Below are positions 21,167-28,699 of a stretch of DNA of 28,699 bases, in pieces. The stretch's first letter is position 1; each line of letters starts with the position of its first letter. The stretch comes from Silene noctiflora (lineage: Eukaryota; Streptophyta; Magnoliopsida; Caryophyllales; Caryophyllaceae): positions 98,754 to 127,452 of the forward strand of contig VHZZ01000032.1 of NCBI GenBank assembly GCA_009801015.1, in the 5' to 3' direction. Position numbers and translations under genes: made by a program. Below the pieces are notes generated by a model, which saw only the letters and a list, made by a program, of their open reading frames with translations, was not told the DNA's origin and ran no database searches.

Positions 21167-21350
21167 TTCTCTCTTTTCTTCCTCAATCTCTCCATTCCAC
21201 CATTTCTCTCACACAATCTCTACTTTTTTTACTACTTCCTCAATCTCGATCATTTGTTTATCTTTTCTTATTCAATCTGAGACGTATTTAATTAAGGTAA
21301 ACAAATGACTCGGGCTGTGAAGTACTTTTTTAGCTAAAAAATTCTCAAAG

Positions 21351-21596
21351 ATTAAAACTTTAAGTTATGGGTATGAATGTATGATGGATCAGTCTATAAA
21401 AATGCACAAATTTTGCAGAAAATGTTGTAAAAAACACAAATTTTGTAAAAAAAATAGTGGGATTTTGGTCAAAATGAGTTCAAAAATTAAAGATTAAAAC
21501 TTTATAAGTTATGGGTATGAATGTATGATAGATCAGTGTTGAAAAAGTGTAAACTTTGTAAGAAATATAGAGGGATTTTGGTCAAATTGGGTTTTG
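21351..21596. repeat. Tandem duplication (~142-bp period) in the promoter of the 16522-21166 gene
   Basis: attaaaactttaagttatgg (21351) and attaaaactttataagttat (21493) begin two units, each with gggtatgaatgtatgat-gatcagt and later agtgggattttggtcaaa / agagggattttggtcaaa. The copies lie 180-430 bp upstream of the start codon. The stretch 21167-21350 between them and the gene shows no other feature. Confidence 0.8.
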
Positions 21597-21790
21597 TTTG
21601 TTGGGAGAATCTGCTGAGACAAACCAATGAAGGAATGTAAAAAAAAGGAAGTGTGTGTTTGTTGTTGCCTTGTTGGTATTTTGTTGCAGGGATTAATGGA
21701 TTATTACCCGAGTCGGATATATTCGTCTTAATTTTTTAGGAGTAAAATAACTCAAATATAATGTTTTTTTTAATGTGGGATATATATTAA

Positions 21791-22501
21791 GGGATATGCT
21801 AAATCCCGCACACCCTTTTACTAAATCCCGCACATTTTTTCCCTTTATTCCGAATATACCCCTCTCATTTCTCACATCCATTGGAAAAAAAAAATAAAAG
21901 ATCCGAAAAATAAATACCATCTCATCTCTCCCCTGTGTCCCNTCCAATTGCTACGNCACAACTAAATCAAATCAAAAGTCTCTAATATTTGCAGCAACCT
22001 ACAACGCATCATGATTCCTTTGTCAAAAAAGGTTTCGTTATTTCAATTAAATCCAATTTGCCATGTCAAACGTGGATTTAGGTCAGCAACCTGCAATTCG
22101 CATCGCGACCCACGGCTGCCACGAATTAGATGACCACCGTGCCCTCCGACCACCCTACTACGGCCGATTCGTAACGCCACAACCACCCCTTCAAGAACAC
22201 TACATTAATATTAATCCAATATCGATCCAAACCCTAATTGTAAAAAAAAAACTTTAAAACAAAAACGTTATTAAATTAACTAAGAGATGGTATTAATAAA
22301 ATTGTTGATAAAACGGAAAAATTACGTGTCCTATTTCGAATTACAATCAGTAATTTTCGAGTTGCTAATGAATTCTTTAGGGTTTGTGAGAGAGAGGGGA
22401 GTTAATTCTTTTTAGATCTTTTTACGGTAAAGGGNAGTTATGGAATATTAGTGACAAATGTGTAGGATTTAGTAAAAGGGTGTGCGGGATTTAGCAATTG
22501 C
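21791..22501. mobile_element. 711-bp TIR element, Mutator-like, with 9-bp target duplication
   Basis: Left end gggatatgctaaatcccgca followed by cacccttttactaaatcc is matched by the inverse of the right end (cgcaattgctaaatcccgca, cacccttttactaaatcc), a ~45-bp terminal inverted repeat. The flanks are atatattaa (21782-21790) and gtatattaa (22502-22510), eight of nine bases identical, a size typical of Mutator-like elements. Inside is a GC-richer stretch with a 64-codon open frame (22063-22257) that I do not recognise; it could be captured host sequence. No transposase is seen. Ns occur at 21942, 21956 and 22435. Confidence 0.7.
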
Positions 22502-22577
22502 GTATATTAATAGCGTAAATAAATAAAGAATTAGAATAATATATTACTAAATATGGGAAAAATGAGTTGCTACTTTT

Positions 22578-22800
22578 AAAGGTCGTTTGATTTGTCATAC
22601 GGAAATTAATTTCCCGTAATTTTACAAAACTCGCTTGATTGATATTTGACAGTTGAATAGATATAAAAGTTTGCAATTAGCAAGTGAAAAAAGAAACAAT
22701 TTATGTGAAAAAATAAAATCCCAATAACGCGGGTTTATTTTTCCAAATTGTGGGATTCTTCAATTCACTCATTTTGATAATGGCAACCAAACGACCTTTT
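22578..22800. mobile_element. MITE with 'aaaggtcgtttg' terminal inverted repeats
   Basis: Left aaaggtcgtttgatttg and right caaccaaacgacctttt are inverses with one or two mismatches. Inner ggaaattaatttcccgtaat and other short inverted pieces are present. About 223 bp, non-coding. TTA-like bases flank both ends, so a PIF/Harbinger-type origin is possible. Confidence 0.7.
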
Positions 22801-24540
22801 ACATTTCTCGTGTTATATTTCGTTTCTTCTTTATTTAGATCCTTGATGTGTGCTTTTAGAATACACGTTGCAAAAACCGATATGATCAATGGGGGTCAAC
22901 TGTTGAGTGTCTAACAAAAAAATTATCTTCGCTTTCATGTATTCAAATTATCTGTTATTTAACCCGTTTTAATCTTAAAATATATATATTCCTCTTAGGA
23001 CAGACTAACAAATCTTGTTATGCCAAATTAATGTTTTTCGCAAATAAAATCACTAGTTATGCGGTTATGCCGAGTATTAAAAAGATGATTTTTTATACAT
23101 TCCATAAGTAATTTTATACAATTAATGTTATTGTTGCAACAATTATTAAATTAGGTAGATCATGAATGTTTAATAATTTTCTCCCTCTTGTTCAATTTCT
23201 TTTTCATTTAATGTGGAGGAGTTGAGGCTAACATTCTAGGAGCAACTCATGAGTTGACAAAGTGCTTATTATTGGGAAACAAAGAAAAAAAAATAATTTT
23301 TAGATTGGAATTTCAAAGTTGATTTATTGAAGGAGATAATTGTGTTAATAACTCTATTCAATTTTTTTGGCAAATTTTAAGGGAAATTTCGAGTATTATT
23401 AAATATATACATTTAGATCTTAATTTTTTTTTGACGAAGTAATAGGTAAGCGTTGCTTTTGTGAGACCAATAAAGTTGTTGATTTTATGGTTTCAGTTGG
23501 AAATTCTTGTTTAATTTTTTCGAGGTGGTTTGAAAACTGGTGGCTTCAACTCACATCTATCATCTGAAAGGATGAGATAGGTTGGTCTTATCCCAGATGA
23601 TCAATATAGTTTTCTTACCTTATTAAAAAAATGATTTTTAGGAAGGAGGTTGTCTATTTGCCATATTGAACAGAAATGGAAGTTTATTATCTCTGTAATG
23701 ATCGAGATTTAATTATGAACCGATCGAATAGTTGTAATTTAACTATAAAATAGATAAGGTTTAATGAGTGGAATACTGAAATAGAAACGTATAATATAAT
23801 ATATAATACTATTTATAGTATTCCTTAAGAGATAATATGTATCAACAATAAATGGAGAGGATGCTTTTCCTGAAATATGTGAGATTACCGTTAATAAATT
23901 ATACAACCAATTGTAACATAAAATTTTAAATTTCGTTTTGTAGAAGATGTCAAGTCAAAATTGTAAACGATATTCGGGGATGTTTTAAAAATCTAGAATA
24001 TTTTCTTAAAATTATATCTCAGTGGTTAATAACTCGGTACGTAATAGGAATTTGCAAGAAAAAACGTACGTATATTTATTGCACAAAAACGGAGGTGAAG
24101 TATTATTTACTTTTTAACAAGTGATCGGGAGAGTAGGAACAACTCACAAACATAAAACAATTGAAAGGAAAGTGTTTAAACCTAAAAATAATGTTCACCT
24201 TCGTCTAATCGGATCTCGTGTTCACTTTACATAAACTTTCCGAATGAAACAAAATTAAACATAGTTTAACTCAAGTAATAAAACTGATCTAAATCAAATC
24301 GAACTAAACTGAAGATACTGGAACTCGACTGAAATAGCGTGTGAATGAACGGGAGTAACAACATGAATTGAACTAAACATCTGGAGTAACATTTGAACCG
24401 TTTTAACCCAAAAGACGATTCTACATATCCGACCAAAAATAAATAAATAAAGGTAGAAATGAAAGAAAGTTATAAGATTGTTAATTAAGACGGTTTTAAG
24501 CAAAGCTTTCGGCGACTATAAAAAGAACAAAATCAAAAAG
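22801..24540. other. AT-rich intergenic DNA
   Basis: No gene recognised. A ~50-bp segment, ttattgttgcaacaattatt followed by aaattaggt-gatca (about 23128-23163), recurs at 27935-27968. The last ~60 bases are likely the promoter and leader of the exon at 24561. Open frames in this stretch are low-complexity. Confidence 0.4.
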
Positions 24541-24560
24541 AGCTGAATAATGAAATTGAA

Positions 24561-24698
24561 ATGGGGTTGGTAGGGTTCCTGGAAATGCTAAAACCCTATT
24601 CAAAAATTGAGGGTTTTGATCATCTACACAACAACAAGAAGATGGTTTCAATTGATTTCTCAATTGGGTATTCCAGTTTGTTCAATTTGTTCTCAAAG
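24561..24698 (+). pseudogene. Shortened first exon of a GEN1/SEND1-like XPG-family nuclease
   Basis: 46 codons from ATG to a splice donor (AAG|GTCC) read MGLVGFLEMLKPYSKIEGFD, then HLHNNKKMVSIDFSIG, then YSSLFNLFSK. In plant GEN1/SEND1 nucleases the protein opens MGV-NFWDLLKPYAR-EGFDFLRNK-VAVDLS and the first exon ends at about ...INLFSK. The Met-Gly start, LKPY, EGFD, the metal-binding Asp (here D32 in SIDFS) and the terminal NLFSK can all be aligned. The ~27 residues that should lie between DLS and INLF are missing, so the exon is internally deleted. No downstream exon with the XPG-I core (acidic EAEA-type motif) was found; three tandem repeats follow instead. I call it a pseudogene. Family assignment is from memory of conserved motifs. 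Confidence 0.55.
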
Positions 24699-24742
24699 GT
24701 CCAATCTTTCATACTTTTTTTTTTTTTTTTTGTGTTTTTTTA

Positions 24743-25853
24743 GTTGGAATTATGTTTTGTTCATGATTATTCATAATTTTTATATATTTGTGGTTTTTAT
24801 ATGTAGATATATTGGAATTATTTGGTGGGTTAATTGAATTGGGCTTGATTGTTGAGGACTAATATTGGAGAAATCGAATTCGGATAATTGATTGTATGGT
24901 TTTGTAATTGATTGTTTATTTGCTGAAAATTTTCTAGCTTGGAGTAATTACTGTAATTTTCTGGGTTGATGATGTTAGATTTTGAAGATTACTTGTGTAA
25001 GAATGTGTAATTCACTTAAATCAGATACAAATTCTTAAGTAAGGCGGCTGGCCGTACACAAGAAATTTGTAAAACGGATCTTTTAACTAACTAACTAACT
25101 AACTAAACGAACTTTCAGTTGGAATTATACTTTGTTCATGATTGTTGATAATTTTTATATATTTGTGGTTTTTATATGTAGATATATTGGAATTATTTGG
25201 TGGGTTAATTGAATTGGGCTTGATTGTTGAGGACTAATCTTGGAGAAATCGAATTCGGATAATTGATTGTATGGTTTTGTAATTGATTGTTTATTTGCTG
25301 AAAATTTTCTATCTTGGAGTAATTACTGTAATTTTCTGGGTTGATGATGTTAGATTTTGAAGATTACTTGTGTAAGAATGTGTAATTCACTTAATCAGAT
25401 ACAAATTCTTAAGTAAGGCGGCTGGCCGTACACAAGAAATTTGTAAAACGGATCTTTTAACTAACTAACTAACTAACTAAACGAACTTTCAGTTGGAATT
25501 ATGCTTTGTTCATGATTGTTGATAATTTTTATATATTTGCGGTTTTTATATGTAGATATGTTGGATATATTTGGTGGGTTGATTGAATTGTGCTTTATTG
25601 TTGAGGACAAAACTTGGAGAAATGAAGTTCGGGTCATTGATTGTATGGTTTCGTAAATGAGTGTTTATGTTGCTGAAAATTTCTAGCTTGGAGTAATTAC
25701 AGTAATTTTATGGGTTGATGATGTTAGATTTTTAAGATTACTTGTGTGAGAATGTCTAATTTACTTAATCAGATACAAATTCTTAAGTAACGCGGCTGGC
25801 CTTACACAAGACATTTGTAAAAAGAATCTTTTAACTAACTTACCGAACTTTCA
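24743..25853. repeat. Three tandem copies of a ~374-bp unit
   Basis: Units start with gttggaattat at 24743, 25118 and 25492, giving lengths of about 375, 374 and 362 bp. Copies 1 and 2 differ at only a handful of positions. Copy 3 is clearly more diverged, so the 1-2 duplication is younger. Each unit contains taagta-gcggctggcc-tacacaag and ends in a short (ctaa)n tract (shorter in copy 3) and cgaactttca. The unit is non-coding and follows directly on the intron start of the shortened nuclease exon. Confidence 0.92.
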
Positions 25854-27036
25854 ATTTAAAGGGTCATTATGATTTATGAGTAACTTATAGATTCTGTTTT
25901 ACATAACTGTTGTATAAGCCGGCCTTACAAGAGAATAAATGTTAATCAGCGGCACGCGTGGAATAGCTATGCAAAAAAATTTATTTATTCAATTCCTTGG
26001 TGTGGGCTCAGCCCCCCGGAATCTGCCCATGCGGTTCGCTAGGGGTTGAGCGAATTTGGAAATATAGTGGAACGGTAGTTGTTTGGATCACACAATTTAG
26101 TACATGCCTTATATGGATTAGTTATACACACCTGATATTGTATGCTTAATCAGGTTTCCTTGCGTTATTTCTCTGTAGAAATACCTTTTGTAAAAAATCA
26201 TTAGCTACATCGTGTTGCATGTCAATTGTCAAGTGGAAATGTATTTCTGATCTGGTAGTTTGCTATGTACACAGAGAATTAAGTGACGAGTTGCTCACAA
26301 TCATCTTTCAATGAATTATGGAGTGTACGGATGAGCATGGATTGTATGCCTGCGATTAGTTCCATCTTTTGATGCCGACTCACTACTACAGCTTGTTTTA
26401 CCGGATACTTTCTGCTGGAAACTCACTACATGGTAAGTACATCTTCGTTTCGTATTTGCTTCTGTTCTTTAGGTTTGTTTATGTAGTTGAAAGGTTTTAG
26501 GTCCTTGTTAAAGCGGTGTAGCTACTATAGAATTATAGTATACTTGCTTCAGACATGCAGTTTTTCCACAACAAATTTTGTAGTTCTTTTCAAGCACTCT
26601 GGCAAAAATAATTCCTTTTCAAAATATATTTGGAATTAAGGCTCTAACACAACTCATTAATTATCTGAAACTGTCGATGACAAGAAGGGTTATGATAAGA
26701 AAAAAAAAAAGAGGAAAAGAGTATAGGAACACATAAATCGTCAATAATAAACCAATAAAGCTATGAATGTTGTAAAAATGGTAAGAAACTCAGTTTTTCA
26801 AATAAGATATTGTTATAGTTGTGATATGAACGATAGAATTACGTCTCACCGTCTCAGTTGTTTATGAACTTCAGTCGCACGATGGTCAGTTGCAAGCCTG
26901 CAACAGCCAGTCAGCATTACGTGTCACTGTTTCAGTTGTTTATGAGTTTCAAGTTCATTTGAGTTCTATTACTCCCCTGATAATTAGATTCGTCCTATGC
27001 GACCCCTTATAGTTAATCGGTTTGTTAATCGGCCAG
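25854..27036. other. Non-coding stretch between the tandem array and the exon-like block
   Basis: No coding exon recognised. A GC-rich piece at about 26000-26045 (gtgtgggctcagccccccgg, ctgcccatgcggttcgctag) stands out and looks like transposon debris. A strong splice-donor consensus, ATG|GTAAGT, occurs at about 26432 and may mark an old exon of the dead gene. A 50-base stretch around 26825-26945 repeats gtctcaccgtctcagttgtt and tcactgtttcagttgtttat. Confidence 0.4.
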
Positions 27037-27469
27037 GCACCCAACAACAATCATGAAACCGTGCATACAGAAGTAAGAGAATCAGTTTTGACTAGGTTTA
27101 TGCGGGACCTCCACTGTCGCAAGCAACTGAAGATCATCATCAGGGGATCCCTTTCTACATGGGTGGTTCAATATGCAGCTCATTCAAGCGATACACTACC
27201 ACCACTGGCGTCGGTAACTGTTTCTTGGGCACCGACAGCTGTGCCTGTGCCAATGTCAGTGCCAATCGGCCTACCATTTGTAATCGAGAGGTTTATATTT
27301 GCTAATCTGAATGCTGCATGCCTGCATATGCACAACCCGGGGAGTTCATGGTACCATTAGTCCATTACCAGAACGTGTGAGAGGTAATGGAGAACTGGGC
27401 CGCAGTTTCCTAGATGTAATTGAGGCTGAAGCTTTGCTTGATGCTATCATCGAACTTCTTAATGAGTGA
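27037..27469 (+). pseudogene. Frameshifted terminal-exon-like block
   Basis: After an acceptor-like CGGCCAG (27030-27036) a complex, non-repetitive frame runs from 27037 (APNNNHETVHTEVRESVL, later SVTVSWAPTAVPVPMSVPIG) to a TAG at 27358. In the next frame it continues with GTISPLPERVRGNGELGRSF followed by LDVIEAEALLDAIIELLNE and TGA at 27467-27469. The amino acid make-up of both parts is protein-like and the two join only with a frameshift between about 27300 and 27355. I infer the last exon of a decayed gene, perhaps the same one as the nuclease-like exon at 24561, but I do not recognise the domain. The 3' flank to about 27660 may be its UTR. Confidence 0.4.
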
Positions 27470-28551
27470 CAAACTTGAGCCCCGAGGTTTCGATTAAGGA
27501 AGAGAAGGTTTCGAATAAGAAAGATACTTCCATTTATTATTATTTCACCGATCTTTTCCGGTTGGTTTTCCAAGACAATGCAATGTTTTGGCAAATTTGG
27601 GATTTCTGTTTAAGATTGCGGAACTATGGCTGTGGCTTATCTATGGTTGGTTCTACTTGAATGATTAATTAGCTTTAATACGGTTCCAAAAATTCGAGTA
27701 CAGGGCTTGCTTCACCTTGTATATACTTTCTAGCAATTCTAGGTCTCGAGTTCTTGAAATAGCTGCAAAGATGGGCTTAGTAGGTGACTTCTTGAAACAG
27801 TCCCAAGGATTTGCAAAATGACTTGCGTCATTTTTTGAAAAATTGTTACGTTTTAATATAAAATGATCATTTTTTTTTTCTGTCAAGTTATACAGTTGTG
27901 ATACACAATATTAAGTAATTTTGTAATATAAATGTTATTGTTGCAACAATTATTAAATTAGGTTGATCACTTTCTTTTTAAGATAACAAAAAGAAAATAT
28001 CCATACAAGGTTTATTATCTTTTTAACGGTCCAGATTTAATTTTGGATCGATTGGATACTAAAAAAATAAAAATTCTCCAAAATATTCACACTAGAAAGA
28101 AAATTTCATTAAATTATTAAATTATTATCATTTCATCAAAATATATTCATTTAATCAAAGTATTATATTTTCGTTAAAATCTAAATTATAATATTTTAAT
28201 TAAAATAAAATAAATTTGCTATAATTTTATAAAGTATAAATTTCCAAATTTTTATTATTGTGTTATGATGACTTGACACCTACTTCGTATAAAACATAAT
28301 TTTAAACTATTTCATCACCAAAATAAAATTATTAAATAATTTGAGAAAAATTATATATTTTAATCATTAGTTTTATGGTAAAGAAAAAAAATAATTTTTT
28401 CATTAAATTCACATTTTATAACTTTACTCAATTCTCTTGATTAGTTCACAATTCAATTTTTTTTTCTTCTATTGCAATTAGGTGTATGACAAATTAATGA
28501 CGAGTCAATTTAAAATATATAAATAATAACTAAAAATAAAAAATCTATATA
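27470..28551. other. AT-rich DNA, probable Helitron body
   Basis: Very AT-rich, without genes. 27935-27968 repeats the sequence at about 23128-23163. The part from about 28000 on, ending at the Helitron terminus at 28579, has the composition usual for plant non-autonomous Helitrons. The 5' end is not located. Confidence 0.4.
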
Positions 28552-28579
28552 CACCGCACATGTGCGGGATTTACACTAG
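28552..28579 (+). mobile_element. Helitron 3' terminus (plus-strand element)
   Basis: A perfect 7-bp-stem palindrome CCGCACATGTGCGG (28554-28567) is followed by GATTTACA and CTAG (28576-28579), then T. Hairpin plus CTAG ahead of T is the standard plant Helitron 3' end, and this version (gggatttacactagt) is very typical. Confidence 0.75.
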
Positions 28580-28607
28580 TTTGACTAGAAAATAAATAAG
28601 ATTTAGG

Positions 28608-28699
28608 CTCTGTTTGACAAAACTAACTGAAAAGGTAGCTGAAACCTGAAAAGGTAGCTGAAAACTGAAAAGCTAACTGAAACCTGAAAAGCTAACTGA
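28608..28699. repeat. Short tandem repeats at the right edge, probable MITE end
   Basis: After ggctctgtttgacaaaacta there are four or five copies of a ~20-bp unit of the type gaaa(a/c)ctgaaaaggtagct. The element is cut by the window edge. The ggctctgttt start resembles the left edge of the fold-back element near 15470, and 'ggctctgtttg' is a frequent start of hAT-type MITEs. Confidence 0.5.

Noticed and set aside
20984..21308. Two plus-strand frames at the 5' end of the 16522-21166 gene
   Set aside because: They are antisense to its first exon and leader and show no protein-like pattern.
24743..25853. CRISPR-like or satellite array
   Set aside because: Only three long units with no spacer pattern; better described as a local tandem duplication.
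26000..26045. Possible tRNA gene (contains ggttcgc)
   Set aside because: No cloverleaf could be drawn; A box, anticodon arm and acceptor pairing are missing.
1..28699. A biosynthetic or defence gene cluster
   Set aside because: The four intact genes belong to unrelated processes (isoprenoid alcohol oxidation, DNA replication, two unknown membrane proteins), and no shared regulatory pattern is visible.

Overview
The window is nuclear DNA from a flowering plant. It is AT-rich, has GT-AG introns, and carries many small non-autonomous transposons between and inside genes. Protein similarity points to a eudicot. The dense set of inverted-repeat elements built on 'agacggtttta' and 'ggatagtgtcc' motifs feels like Caryophyllales, but that is an impression only. 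Six single-base Ns show it is a draft assembly.

Four complete genes can be assembled by hand. (1) 4380-5282, plus strand, two exons: a 112-aa single-pass membrane protein with a coiled coil, function unknown. (2) 6211-9473, minus strand, five exons: a 341-aa extended short-chain dehydrogenase closely resembling NAD-dependent farnesol dehydrogenase (FLDH). (3) 11000-14795, minus strand, six exons: a 364-aa origin recognition complex subunit 2 (ORC2). (4) 16522-21166, minus strand, seven exons: a 330-aa type II membrane protein with N-glycosylation sequons and an eight-cysteine C-terminal domain, uncharacterised. All splice phases close exactly and no reading frame is broken. Genes 2-4 run head to tail; gene 1 converges on gene 2.

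To the right (24.5-27.5 kb) is what looks like a dead gene: a shortened first exon resembling a GEN1/SEND1-type XPG-family nuclease, then three tandem copies of a ~374-bp unit, then a frameshifted exon-like block ending in a stop. The middle that would carry the nuclease core was not found. The left edge (1-72) is a fragment of plastid atpA inserted in nuclear DNA.

The rest is mobile-element debris: a Stowaway MITE, several other MITEs, two copies of one SINE family (one with a 14-bp target duplication), two Helitron 3' ends, a 711-bp terminal-inverted-repeat element with a near-perfect 9-bp target duplication, and a TRIM-like array in an intron. I see no metabolic cluster, defence system or other new multi-gene system. 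The genes appear to be functionally unrelated neighbours.
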